DNA from: Spisula solida
Taxonomy: Eukaryota > Mollusca > Bivalvia > Venerida > Mactridae
Length of the DNA: 64,000 bases
Assembly: GCA_947247005.1 (NCBI GenBank)
Contig: OX365955.1
Location: 35,257,822 to 35,321,821, forward strand
Reading direction: 5' to 3'
Shown in pieces: positions 1-9,774 of the stretch. Each line of letters opens with the position of its first letter. Positions within the stretch are counted from its first letter, which is position 1. Made by a program: the position numbers and the translations under genes. The notes below the pieces were generated by a model. It saw only the letters and a program-made list of their open reading frames with translations, had not been told where the DNA came from and ran no database searches.

Positions 1-447
1 TAGGGTTATGGTTCTTTCACACTGCACTTTCCATCAATGAGGTATATTTACCTATGAATTTTCAAATTGATATCTCTAATACTGTATGAGTTGTGGCCCG
101 GACAAGAATTAAGTATGAACAAATAGAAAGGGGAGTTACTAAAAAATATGCAATCAAGAGTTATGGTTCTTGTGCACTGCACTTCCCCTCAATGAAGTCT
201 AGTCACCAATGAAGTTTCAAATTGATATCTCTAATACTGTTCAAGTTATGGCCCAGAAAAGAATTAAGTATGAAAAATTACAAAGAGAAATAACTAAAAA
301 AATATGCAATCAAGAGTTATGGTTCTTGTGCACTGCACTTCCCCTCAACGAGGTCTATTCACCTAAGAAGTTTCAAATTGATATTTCTAATACTCTTCAA
401 GTTATGGCCCGGACAAAAGTGTGACGGACGGACAGACGGACGGACAA
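1..447. repeat. ~155-bp tandem repeat ending in GGAC-rich tract
   Basis: Two full copies and part of a third of a 155-156-bp unit. The phrase GTTATGGTTCT recurs at about 5, 160 and 316, and each unit carries 'TCAAATTGATAT' and 'GTTATGGCCCGGAC'. The array ends in a (GACGGAC)n tract at about 423-447. The 71-codon open frame across it follows the repeat unit and is not a gene. I recall similar 'ATGGCCCGGAC...GACGGACGGAC' ends from mollusc repeats; that part is memory. Confidence 0.8.
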
Positions 448-844
448 AGCGGCGACTATATGCTAAAAATGCACAATAAGGCCCTCCTGCATTTTAAATG
501 AGGACTTGGGATTCGATGACGGTGCAGTTACATTGTACCTAGGGATTTTTCTACTTCACTCTGGGAGCTGAAAATATTGGCTGTCATTTTGAGGTATTTC
601 AGCTTTACAGAGGTTAAATTTATAGCTATGCTCATTCAGGTTATTGTAAAAAGGTAAACAACAAATTAGGTCCTTTGGCAATCACTTATTTTATGTTAAA
701 AGCTAAACATGCATTTCTAAATTATTTAGCTCTCAATAAAGCAATTAAAAAAGGTGCAAAGGTCTTTTTTCATTTTAATATTTTTTTCGAACTGACAAAT
801 ATTCATTCAGACTGACAAATATTCATTCGGACTCACAACATTTT
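448..844. other. no gene seen
   Basis: AT-rich intergenic sequence. I see no coding signal, repeat unit or RNA structure that I can support. Confidence 0.5.
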
Positions 845-1090
845 GACCGTCATGTGGATAAGGAAAATTATTGGCTTGACTGTCGTGCGGATAAGGAAAA
901 TAATTCAATTATTGGCACAACCGGAAAATAATTGGTAAGACTGTCGTTTGGATAACCAAAGTAATCGGGACGACTGTCAGACGCATAAGGATAATAATAA
1001 TTGACACAGAAAATAATTGGCACGACTGTCATGTGGGTAAGGAAAAAAATTGGCACGACCGTCATGCAGATAAGGAAGATAATCGACAAC
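845..1090. repeat. degenerate ~35-50-bp tandem repeat
   Basis: About six imperfect copies of a unit built around 'GACTGTCATGTGGATAAGG' followed by 'AAAATAATTGGCAC'. Units differ by small indels and substitutions, so this is an old minisatellite. A 74-codon minus-strand open frame across it is a by-product of the repeats. Confidence 0.65.
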
Positions 1091-1388
1091 ATACTGTTAA
1101 AAAGGATTTCACAAGCATCTGTCGATTAACGATGCATATACAAGACTGCCCAGCTCGACTGAATCAATCTAATGTCACTATAAGTCTGTGATATTTCTTC
1201 ATTTTGGTTACTAAACTTTTAAAATATTTCAGATTTATTTAACAGTTTTCAATAGTGTTAAACTCATACAGTCACAGTGTAGCACACGATGCCTTGTACT
1301 GATGTAAACAACAACAAGTACTCGCATCGTTTAATCAGTTCTTTGCGGCTATTTTTGATAAGATTGAGACAGGCCCAACAGCCCATAT

Positions 1389-2212
1389 GGAGGAGTAGCC
1401 ATCATTACAAGGATAAACATCGATGCCTCACAGATTGACATCACTACTGATGCAGAATTTGTGGCCACATCTATACCTTGTCGCAGTATAAAGAAGCCCC
1501 TTATTGTGTGTGCAGTGTACAGACCACCAGACAACAACCTGGACACCATGAAGGAAATACAGAGATGCATCTCCACCATTCACAGCAACCACAGCAAAAG
1601 CACCATCTACATTGGCGGTGATACTAACCTCCCTGATATTGAGTGGAAAGATAACTCTATCGCAGGTAGAAGATACACGATCAACACCATGCTGATAGAC
1701 TCCATACAAGATGCAGAATGCTCACAGATGGTCAACTTCCCAACCAGATTAAACAACACTCTGGACATCTTTGCACCTCAATACCCGATATTAGTGATCA
1801 CGACATCGTCCTCGTAGATGCCAACATCATCCCATCGAGACGCAAACCGGTACCCCACCTCATATATCTGTGGAAGTCAGCCGACATAGATGGTACCATG
1901 CAGCTCACCGAATTCTCAGTCCAGTTCACCTCCACACACAGTACAGTCACTCCTATCAATAGTCTCTGGTCAACTTTCAAGAAGGAATGCACATCAGCCA
2001 TGAATAAGTTTGTACCATCTAAAATAACATCGGCACGATATAGACAACCCTGGTGTAACAGAAACATTCGTAGACTGTCACGCAGGAAGAAAAGAGCTTA
2101 CAGGAAAGCAAGAAGATGGAACACAGCGGAGGACTGGACGAAGTACAAGCACTCACAGAAAGACATGAAAAAAGAATGCAAGAAGCCTACAACAAATACG
2201 TCACAGACCTAG
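1389..2212 (+). pseudogene. AP-endonuclease domain and linker of non-LTR element (broken)
   Basis: The C-terminal part of an APE-type endonuclease, which nicks target DNA to prime reverse transcription. The open frame from 1389 shows 'VCAVYRPPDNN', then 'IYIGGDTNLPDIEW' (the GDFN-like catalytic block, here GDTN). After a frameshift near 1785 it continues as 'DISDHDIVLVD', the terminal SDH catalytic motif. The stretch after it is the basic linker ('WCNRNIRRLSRRKKRAYRKA'). The N-terminal catalytic half is absent. The GDFN Phe position is Thr, which is unusual, and the frame is broken. Confidence 0.8.
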
Positions 2213-4011
2213 TCACTGATGACTCTTCCAAGAAGCTTTACTCATTCGTCAAGAGCCAGAAGAGCGACAGCACAGGAGTGGCCCATCTGAAAAGGGATGG
2301 AGTGACTCATGCAGATGCAGCAACAAAGGCAGAGATACTGAACGACCAGTTCTCCTCTGTCTTTACCGCTGAGGATGACACCACGCTCCCAGACTTAGGC
2401 GAGTCCCCTACCCAGATGGCCCGCCCATACAGGTGCACATGAATGGCGTCCTGAAGCTCCTACAAGGCTTGAAGCCGAACAAAGCAACTGGACCAGACAG
2501 CATACCAACCCGATTCTTGAAAGAGATGGCTCACTCCCTAGCTCCAGCCATAACACTCATCTTCCAAGCCTCCCTCAACTAAGGTAGAGTGCCAGATGAA
2601 TGGAAGACAGCGAATGTCACCCCGATCTTCAAGAAGGGAGACCGAGGGAAGGCTTCCAACTATAGGCCTGTCTCTCTCACCTCGGTGACATGCAAGCTAC
2701 TTGAACACATCGTTCATAGTCAGCTGATGCAATTCTTCGACAACCACGACATCATCAGCCCCAGCCAACATGGTTTCAGACGAAAGCGATCATGCGAGAC
2801 CCAGCTGATCACTATGAACAACATAGCAAAGAGCCTTGACAGCAGTTGCAATTCTTCGACAACCACGACATCATCAGCCCCAGCCAACATGGTTTCAGAC
2901 GAAAGCGATCATGCGAGACCCAGCTGATCACTATGAACAACATAGCAAAGAGCCTTGACAGTGGACAACAAGTAGATGCCATCTTGCTCGATTTCTCGAA
3001 GGCATTCGACAAAGTTTCACACAGACGACTCGAACTAAAGCTCTCCCACTACGGGGTCAGAGGTCAAACACTCAAGTGGCCAGCTTCCTCAGTCAACGCT
3101 CTCAGCAAGTGCTTCTTGATGGCAAGTCATCCCGACCGGCACCCGTCACATCAGGCGTACCCCAGGGTTCGGTGCTTGGCCCTTTGCTATTCGTAGTCTA
3201 CATCAACGACATGCCAGCCAAGGTCAACTCCACATGCGGACTATTCGCAGACGACTCGCTACTATACAAGACAATCAGAACAATTGCTGACTCCATGGAG
3301 AAAACCTGGCTGATGGAGTTCAACGCTGATAAGTGCGAAGTCATCCGGTTCAGCAACAAGAAAAAGAACATCCAAGAGCCCTATTATATCCATGGCCAAG
3401 AACTCAAGACCACGAAGAAAGCCAAATACTTGGGGGCAACACTTTCAGACGATCTCTCGTGGAATGCCCACATCAGCATGGCATGCAACAAGGTAAATAA
3501 CACCACAGCCTTCTTCAGCCGAAATCTATCGTCTTGCCCAGGAAACATCAAGGAGACAGGCTACAATACCTACGTGAGGCCACAAGTGGAATATGTGCCC
3601 ACTTTATGGGATCCACACACCCAAGCAAACACCAAGAGAGTTGAAGCGGTGCAACGCAGAGCTGCCAGATATGTATCTGTGGATTACAACCCAAGGGCCA
3701 GCGTCACCAACATACTCAACAAACTTGGATGGGAACCACTACAGGTCAGAAGGAAACGAGCCAAAGCGGTAATTATGTACCGGATCGTCAACGACTTGGT
3801 CGCCATTCCTAAAAGCTCCAACTTGAAACCACAAGGAGCAGCAACAAGGGGAAACTCGATGAAGTTCGTTGTGCCATTCTGTCGTACCGCCTTCATGAAG
3901 GAGTCATTCTTCCCATCCACCATCGTACTGTGGAACAGACTCCCAGACAGCTTGGCCACAGCTCCCACCTTGGACACTTTCAAGGCCGGGATCTCCTCCG
4001 TCAGATTATAG
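2116..4011 (+). pseudogene. reverse transcriptase of CR1/Jockey-type element (broken)
   Basis: An RNA-directed DNA polymerase relic. In order it has the linker ('ILNDQFSSVFT'), 'NKATGPDSIPTRFLK', 'ANVTPIFKKGD', 'NYRPVSLTSVTCKLLEHI', 'QHGFRRKRSCETQL', 'AILLDFSKAFDKVSH' (first catalytic Asp), 'SGVPQGSVLGPLLF' and 'LFADDSLLY' (catalytic FADD at 3244-3255). The thumb/C-terminal part ends in 'WNRLPDSLATAPTLDTFKAGI'. Both catalytic Asp motifs survive. The defects are TAA at 2580-2582 inside the 'FQASLN' segment, a 119-bp duplication that shifts frame, an indel near 3080, and a short in-frame deletion after 'TIRTIAD' around 3290. Confidence 0.88.
2728..2961 (+). repeat. 119-bp tandem duplication inside RT gene
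   Basis: A 115-bp segment at 2728-2842 is repeated at 2847-2961 with no differences that I can see, and 4 bp lie between the copies. The offset of 119 is not a multiple of 3, so the reading frame moves exactly as the flanking RT frames do. Confidence 0.92.
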
Positions 4012-4165
4012 AGGAACATTATTTTTTATCCTGTTTTTAAGATATTGGGTACCCTCCCCACAATTGTATATAGTTAGGGTTTGGATGCGAGTATGCTGCA
4101 TTAATGCGGCCCTGCATCGGCAAAGGAAGAAGAAGATTTTATCAAAACAATGCTTCCGCCTTCAT
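4012..4165 (+). other. 3' UTR/tail of non-LTR element and flank
   Basis: After the RT stop at 4009-4011 comes about 120 bp of non-coding sequence ending in a GAA-rich microsatellite-like tract (about 4122-4135). CR1-group elements often end in short simple repeats and not in poly(A). No polyadenylation signal is clear. Confidence 0.45.
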
Positions 4166-4378
4166 GTTTAAAACGCGGCCAAACTGCGGGCAAGTGCGGC
4201 CAAATCAAGCAACTTATATATAAACAAATTACTTATATAACCAAAATAAACAGCACAATATCACAATAATTGCTAAAATACCGGTATGTTACCGTTAAAC
4301 TTTTGGAAGCAAGTACCCGGGCCAACCCATTATGTGGCCGCAGATTCGGAAGCACCGTAGTCTGACCGCGTTTTAAAC
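4166..4378. mobile_element. possible 213-bp TIR element (MITE)
   Basis: The 13-bp sequence GTTTAAAACGCGG at 4166-4178 is matched by its exact reverse complement at 4366-4378. The inner parts carry GCGGCC-rich stretches. The size and inverted ends fit a small non-autonomous DNA transposon. I see no second copy in the window and no clear target duplication, so this is tentative. Confidence 0.35.
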
Positions 4379-5012
4379 AAGTATATTTATAGTACAGAAT
4401 TTATACATAGACTAACTCCGGCGATACAATTTTTTTTTAATCAAATTAATGTATAAATTTCAGCAATTTATTTTCTTTTCATTATAAAAATTTTTATATG
4501 AAACTCTATATTATTGTTTTCACGCGAAAACATCAGCATCATTGGTAAACGAATAAAACTAGCGATAAAACTAGCGATCAGTTCAGTAGTAAAAAAAAAT
4601 AGACACCTCAGCTAGTCTACGCTAAAAGGGATCAGCAATTAAATTATTAAAACGGAAACATTTTTTATTTTAATTAAGAATTTTATCCATCCAAAAAATG
4701 TCATTTATGGTGGGATCAATAAGAATTTAAATGTGTTTATATAGGTATCAATTAATATCTTCAATATCCACGCAAACAAATTTATTCATTTTATTAACTA
4801 TCAGTAACGTTTCCTTTCACGTCCACAGGGGAGTACTGTTACATCTTTTCTCTTTTACGGAAAAGAAGATTAAACTTAGAAGTATTTTAAGTAGATCTAG
4901 TGTCATAAACAAGTCAATATCAAATTATCGATAAAAGAAAACTCTGTCTCTATAGTTTCATACAGTCTCACACAGTCTTTAAGCTTTGATTATATATCTG
5001 CGAATGTTATAT
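4379..5012. other. AT-rich stretch, no gene seen
   Basis: This lies beyond the 3' end of the minus-strand Gypsy element. I looked here for a second LTR matching the one at 9552-9762 and saw none. A 67-codon open frame at 4731-4934 has no recognisable content. Confidence 0.5.
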
Positions 5013-5015
5013 ACA

Positions 5016-5690
5016 TCACATGACATAGTCCTTGTATCGGTCTGGTTTGCGCACTACACGTCCTGACTTCGTACGAGTAGCTTGTTCTCCAGTTGGTGGC
5101 GAGCTAATATTTGGCTCATGAATACTATCACTGTTCATGCGCGGTAACTCACTATTGCTTACATTTGGATCTATGTCTACAGTTTCTTCCCTTTGCTCAA
5201 CGTATCTCTCGTTTGTTTTCCGGAGATGTTTTCTATTTCTGTTCAAGATTGTTCCATTTTCCTTGCGTACATTGTAAGAACGAGTGTATGGTTTCTCTAC
5301 CACTGTTCCCTTCTCCCAAGTTTTATTCCGCTCTTGAGGTTGTATACGCACGGTATCTCCTTTATGTAACTGGGGTAACGGCCTCGCATTTCTATTGTAA
5401 TACTGAGCTTGGCGACGTTTGCTTTTGTCCAGGTTAAATTTTACGTTTGCCGGTATGCTCGGCTGTAGCTGTGACGATCTTTCTGGTAGCAATGTTCTAG
5501 TCTTCCTGTTTAGGACTGTAATTGGTAGATTGCGGAGTATTACGGAAATTTAACAGCGTATGCGAATGTTTAGCTTTTTTCATGATTCGTTTAGCTGTCT
5601 TTACAGCATTTTCAGCTTTGCCATTTGACTGATTTCTTTTGATGTTGTGTCATATAAACGATCTACTTCAAAGAAATTGCTGAAATAGTC
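5016..5690 (-). pseudogene. Gypsy integrase: end of catalytic core and C-terminal domain (broken)
   Basis: Reading from 5690 downwards, a short piece of the integrase core ('VDRLYD'-like) joins directly to 'QSNGKAENAVK', the block with the third catalytic residue (Glu). After a frame change there is a 158-residue C-terminal part with 'HKGDTVRIQP', 'GTVVEKPYTRSYNV' and a tail 'SGRVVRKPDRYKDYV', typical of Gypsy integrase ends. The stretch that should hold the second catalytic Asp is missing. The stop codon lies at about 5016-5018. Confidence 0.75.
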
Positions 5691-5955
5691 AACAATTGTT
5701 ATCGTTGAATGTGAAAACATCGGTACCAACTTTTGCCCATGATCTGTCTGGTACTTCATGGCTAATCAATGGTTCTTTGCATTGTTTTCTTTCCATTGAT
5801 TGACAAGTGTCACATTTGCTAATGAAGTCCTTAATCTGGGTCGTTATATTTGGCCAATATACGCACGATCTAGTCCTTTTTAGACAACCCTCAACTCCAA
5901 TATGTGAATGAAGTTGTTCTAATATTTTCTGCGCATACTCGTGGGAATAACACAT
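5689..5955 (-). pseudogene. Gypsy integrase zinc-binding (HHCC) region and start of core
   Basis: This contains 'HSHIGVEGC', 'YWPNITTQIKDFISKCDTCQS' (the second half of the HHCC zinc-binding fold, C-x2-C) and 'SWAKVGTDVF' with the first catalytic Asp of the integrase core. The two His residues are closer together than usual, so a residue may have been lost. It is in the same frame as the RT/RNase H segment upstream, but the sequence between about 5935 and 5995 reads correctly only in another frame. Confidence 0.75.
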
Positions 5956-5979
5956 CTATCACCGCGAAATATGATACCA

Positions 5980-6558
5980 TTATCCACTGATAATTCCTCG
6001 CACAGAAAAATATGGTGAAATCTCTCTTGGCGCGACCTCTCTCCAACCCTTTTGGATACATTCTATGAGAATTTGAAGAGTCGTGTCATTGCTTGTAGCT
6101 TGCTTAATTCGAATCTGCCTTTCAGAAGAGACTGCTAGGTAGTCCGTCATAAGTATCGATTCGAACACCTCCTCGAATTTCGTAGCCTTTCCGTTTGGCA
6201 TATAGGCTCTTGAAAGTGTGTCTGCAAGGTACATGTGCGTCCCTTTTTTATAGCGTATTTCATAGTCATAAGAAGCCAATCTTAAGAACATTCTTTGTAG
6301 CCTTTTCGGAGCTTTGTACAGATCCTTCTTGCTTATTATTTCCAACTGTCTGTGATCATTTTCAACTATCACGTGACGTCCATACACAAGATGATGAAAT
6401 TTTGAGAAACAGAATACTGCACTTAGTTGTTCTTTCTCAATCATAGCATAAGAAACTTCTGCTTTCGCAAGAGCACGACTTACGTATGCGACTGGTTGGC
6501 CATTCTGTAGTAAAGCACCACCAAGTCCACATTCAGAAGAATCGCGTTGTATGACCGT
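5980..6558 (-). pseudogene. Gypsy RNase H domain
   Basis: The RNase H part of pol, which removes the RNA strand of the RNA:DNA hybrid. From the 5' side it has 'RDSSECGLGGALLQ' (first Asp), 'SRALAKAEVSYAMIEKEQL' (Glu), 'VENDHRQLE' (second Asp) and 'THMYLADTLSRAY' (last Asp). All four expected acidic residues are visible. It shares a frame with the RT upstream and is separated from it only by a TAA at 6559-6561 just before the first block. It ends in a stop near 5980. Confidence 0.82.
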
Positions 6559-7470
6559 TTATAGTTTTGGATCGTAATATCTCAACACAGGCGCATCACA
6601 TACAGCTTTCTTAAGTGTACCAACCGCTTCATCGTGAACATTAGTCCATTTAAACTCTACATCGCGGCGTGTAAGTTGTCGTAATGGTTCACAAAGTTCG
6701 CTCAGCTTGTCTAGAAACGTTGTTAAATAGTTCACAAACCCGAGAAATCGTTGTACTCCTTTCTTGTCTGTCGGTTTCGGCATATTGACTATAGCTTCAA
6801 CCTTCGCTGGATCCACTTTTACACCTTTATCCGTGAGTAAGTGTCCTACAAACTGCATTTCAGTTTTATGGAGTTGCATTTTGTCTTTGTTCAGCTTAAT
6901 GTTCTTTTCAACACATCTGTCTCGCAATTGACGGAAGTTGTTGTAATGATCTAGTAGTGCTTCTTCGTATGTATCACCTTTTCCATAGATGATTATGTCA
7001 TCCGCTATAGCTTTGATACCACCAATTCCTACCAAGCTATCTTCCAGATACTGTTGAAAGTATTCTGGCGCTGGTGATATCCCCAATGGCATTCTATTCC
7101 ATCGATATCTCCCCAAACGGCGTTTCAAATGTTGTGAGATAACTCGATCTTTCATCAAGTACCACATGATGGAATGCATTTTTAACATCGACTTTGCATT
7201 GTTCAGTTCTGGTAACAAGTCTTCAACCCCTGGCAGCAAATAGTGGCTACGCTTTAACGCTTTGTCAATGCATATTCTTAGTTTTCCGCTAGCTTTTTTG
7301 ACAACTACAAGACTTGATATCCAGTCTGTGGGTGTATCAATCTTGGTTATCTTTTCAAGACTCTCGAGTCTATTTAACTCTTTTTTAAGTTTTTCTTTCA
7401 TTGAAACTGGCACTCGACGGAGGGGCATTCTTACAGGTTTTACTGTATTGTCTATATCTAATTGCAATTT
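6559..7470 (-). pseudogene. Gypsy reverse transcriptase with shifted internal segment
   Basis: The RT domain of pol. The N-terminal part has 'LESLEKITKIDTPTDWISS' and 'SGKLRICID'. The middle has 'NRMPLGISPAPEYFQQ', the catalytic box 'IADDIIIYG' (IADD codons at 6997-7008) and 'MQFVGHLLTDKGVKVDP'. The C-terminal connection has 'VQRFLGFVNYL' and 'FKWTNVHDEA'. Between about 7111 and 7195 the open frame reads as unrelated residues, while the neighbouring frame there reads the normal RT core, including the first catalytic Asp ('VDVKNAF', GAT at 7187-7189). Two opposite frameshifts flank that piece. The 5' end is cut by the inserted repeat at about 7471. Confidence 0.85.
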
Positions 7471-8467
7471 TTAGCTCACCTAATATAGTGAGCTTTTGTG
7501 ATCACTCTTCGTCCGTCTGTCCGTCAACAATTGGGTTGTGTCCTCTCTAGAGGTCACAATATTGGCCTAATCTTTATGAAACTTGGTCACAATGATCATC
7601 TTAACAAAATCTAGGTCAAGTTCGATATTGGGTCATCTGATGTCAAAAACTAGGTCACTAGGTCAAATTATAGAAAAACCTTGTGTAGTCACTGGAGGTC
7701 ATAATAAAATATAAATCTTTAAGAAACTTGGTCACAATGATCATGTCAACAAAATCTAGGTCAAGTTCGATTTTGGGTCATCTGGGATCAAAAACAAGGT
7801 ATTTTTTTGAGTGTTTAGGTATTGTTTTGTCTTTATAGCATGTATTTGTACATTTTCCTGATGGTCGTGGGTTCAAACCCCACTGGAACCATAATTTTTT
7901 AATTTTTTTATTGATATTTGTTTAAGTGTTTAGGTATTGTTTTGTCTTTATAACATGTATTTGTACAGTTATATGCAGGAAAAATATTCCAAAATATTTT
8001 GTTTAAAATATAGGTCAAATCATAGAAAAACCAGAGGTTACAATTTCAACTTAATCTTTATGAAACTTTGTCACAATGATCCTGTCAACAAAATCTAGGC
8101 CAAGTTCGATTTTGGGTTATCTGGGGTCAAAAACAAGGTCACAATGTCAATTGAAATTTTCCTGAGGGTCGTGGGTTCAAACCCCACTGGAACCATAATT
8201 TTTTTTTAAGTGTTTAGGTATTGTTCTGTCTTTATAGCATGTATTTGTACAGTTATATGGAGGAAATATTTTGTCTTAATTATAGGTCAGATCATAGAAA
8301 AACCCTGTGTAGTCAGTCACCAGAGGTGAAATTTGGTCCTAATAATCATCTCAGCACAATCTAGGTTAAGTTTGATATTAATTAAGTGATCTGGGGTCAA
8401 ACGCTAGGTCAAATGGTCAAATTATACAAAAACTTGCAATAGAGGCTGAATTTCCTTAAATTTTATT
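7471..8467 (+). mobile_element. HINE/pearl-like AGGTCA-rich element, copy A, inserted in Gypsy element
   Basis: This starts with AGCTCACC and its near mirror GTGAGCT (a 5' hairpin), followed by 'TCGTCCGTCTGTCCGTC'. It continues with repeats of 'AGGTCACAAT', 'CTTTATGAAACTTGGTCAC' and 'TCTAGGTCAAGTTCGAT'. It contains two perfect tRNA T-arm-like blocks at 7867-7883 and 8171-8187. The 3' end stops at the 'TTAAATTTTATT' that also occurs in copy D, so the usual 3' hairpin end is missing. It separates Gypsy protease from RT, so it inserted later. Confidence 0.8.
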
Positions 8468-8895
8468 ATACACACACGACTTGGTATTATATTTGTAGTT
8501 GCTCCGCAGTCCAATTGAAATTTGACTGTTGTTTTTTGTTTTATCAACAGCATGTTAGCGAATATTTTGTTTTTAATTCTGTCGCTAGAATTCAATGACA
8601 ACACATCATCCTCACTTCCAGAACTTAAATCATCCACATGTTTAATTTGAGAACGCGACGACTTTTTTGCGTTGTACTTTTTCGACTCTGACTTGCATAC
8701 TAATGCAAAATGTTTGAATTTATTACACTTATTGCATCGTTTCCCAAATGCCGGGCATTTCCCTTTAGCACAAAATTGTCCACAATATTTGCACTTGGTC
8801 TTATTTTCTTGCTTTCGTTTTGGTCGCACGACCTGCACTTCTTCACCAGGGGCGGCACATTGGTTTAGCGTCTTAACTTCAAGATGACGCTTCAG
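8422..8895 (-). pseudogene. Gypsy nucleocapsid zinc knuckle and protease start
   Basis: From 8838 down: 'CKYCGQFCAKGKCPAFG' and 'CNKCNKFKHFALVC'. The second is a C-x2-C-x4-H-x4-C zinc knuckle of the RNA-binding nucleocapsid. A charged spacer follows, then 'FQLDCGATTNIIP', an aspartic protease active-site motif in the D-C-G-A form (D-T/S-G is commoner). The rest of the protease is lost at the junction with the inserted repeat near 8467. The frame differs from that of the gag segment upstream; the change is near 8893. Confidence 0.78.
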
Positions 8896-9427
8896 CAGCG
8901 CGGCACAATGTTAGTTTTTCCTCTTGTAGCAGACGTTTTCTCAGACCATTGTCTGTAATTCCCAGGACAATTCTGTCAGTAATAAGTTCGCTTTCCAGAA
9001 CTCCATAGTTACAAGTTTTGGACAGTTTTCTTACTTTTGTCAGAAAACTGTCGAATGTTTCTGAATCTCCCTGGGAACATGTGAGGAAAATGTATCTTTC
9101 ATATGTGACGTTGGTTTTTCCAACACAAAATTCTTTGTCAATGTCATCCTTATCTGCCTCACTTTCAAAATCAAATCCATCAAACACGTCCATTGCTTCT
9201 GACCCCACGCACGTAAGGAATGTGGCTGCTCTTAAATCCGTCGGCTTATTAATTAGACCTGATGCTTTTTCATAATTTGTCCATGACCGTTTAAACTTTA
9301 TTCAATGTGTAGCTATATTTCCGTCCATATCCAGCATTTTAGGAAACGGTACATGTATTAGCGACTGTACAGCACCTACGGGATGAACTACCTGCTCGGC
9401 TGCAACTTGCGGTGGTTGTTCTTGCAT
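8879..9427 (-). pseudogene. Gypsy gag-like capsid region
   Basis: The start ATG is at 9427-9425, chosen because it begins the frame that continues into the capsid part: 'MQEQPPQVAAEQVVHP', then 'KRSWTNYEKASGL', 'LRAATFLTCVGSEAMDV', 'CSQGDSETFDSFLTKVRKLSKT' and 'LITDRIVLGI'. This matches the general pattern of Gypsy gag proteins preceding a zinc knuckle. A TGA interrupts the frame near 9299. The end runs out of frame near 8893 before the zinc knuckle. Confidence 0.7.
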
Positions 9428-9536
9428 TGTCAGTTACTCTTTATGCACGTGAATATAAAGAATGTAAATCCAAAGTTCTGCTTTGTTACAAAGGAATGCA
9501 CATAAATATCCTTTTGCATGTAAAAACAGTCTTAAA

Positions 9537-9551
9537 GCACTTCTGACACCA
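9537..9551 (-). promoter_or_regulatory. putative primer-binding site
   Basis: On the minus strand TGGTGTCAGAAGTGC directly follows the LTR end (...AAACA). A TGG-starting primer site immediately after the LTR is the expected place for tRNA-primed minus-strand synthesis. Which tRNA matches was not determined. Confidence 0.6.
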
Positions 9552-9762
9552 TGTTTATGTGTGGTATAACATAACCAACATAAGATTATAATAACTGATT
9601 ATAATTAGCTTTAATATTGCAGCACATACATCCACGCATCAAGCATACAACTATAAGTATATCATAGAGCGTATATCTAACTAGTAATAAGAGCACATAG
9701 TATACGTCAGAGTGTGAAGCATCATGGGAAGGTTTAAGGGGCGTTAACCAACACTGTGGACA
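9552..9762 (-). repeat. putative 5' LTR of Gypsy element
   Basis: Read on the minus strand, about 211 bp begin TGTCCACAG and end ATAAACA, next to the primer-binding site and upstream of gag. The TG...CA ends and the position fit an LTR. The start could also be at 9767 (TGGTATG). With no second LTR to compare, the boundaries are inferred. Confidence 0.5.
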
Positions 9763-9774
9763 TACCACGTGACA

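Larger units (their letters stand above)
1389..4135 (+). mobile_element. CR1/Jockey-type non-LTR retrotransposon, 5'-truncated and broken
   Basis: A 2.7-kb relic of an APE-type non-LTR element. It begins inside the endonuclease, runs through the linker and reverse transcriptase, and ends in a short 3' region finishing in a GAAGAAGAAGA tract near 4122-4135. The coding part is interrupted by frameshifts near 1785, 2170, 2415 and 3080, a TAA at 2580-2582 and a 119-bp tandem duplication, so it cannot make a full protein. The clade within CR1/Jockey/L2 is not resolved. No ORF1 and no target-site duplication were identified. Confidence 0.85.
5013..9762 (-). mobile_element. Ty3/Gypsy-type LTR retrotransposon, degenerate, with nested insertion
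   Basis: On the minus strand the order is LTR (9762-9552), primer-binding site, gag, zinc knuckle, protease, RT, RNase H and integrase, which is the Ty3/Gypsy arrangement. A HINE-like repeat (about 7471-8467) sits between protease and RT. Several frameshifts, stops and an integrase deletion make it non-functional. No 3' LTR matching the 5' one is visible below 5013, so the element is truncated at that end or the LTR was lost. It is described here only as a decayed genomic copy. Confidence 0.88.

Noticed and set aside
9552..9762. Complete LTR element with two LTRs
   Set aside because: I compared the putative 5' LTR with sequence below 5013 and saw no match, so a second LTR cannot be claimed.
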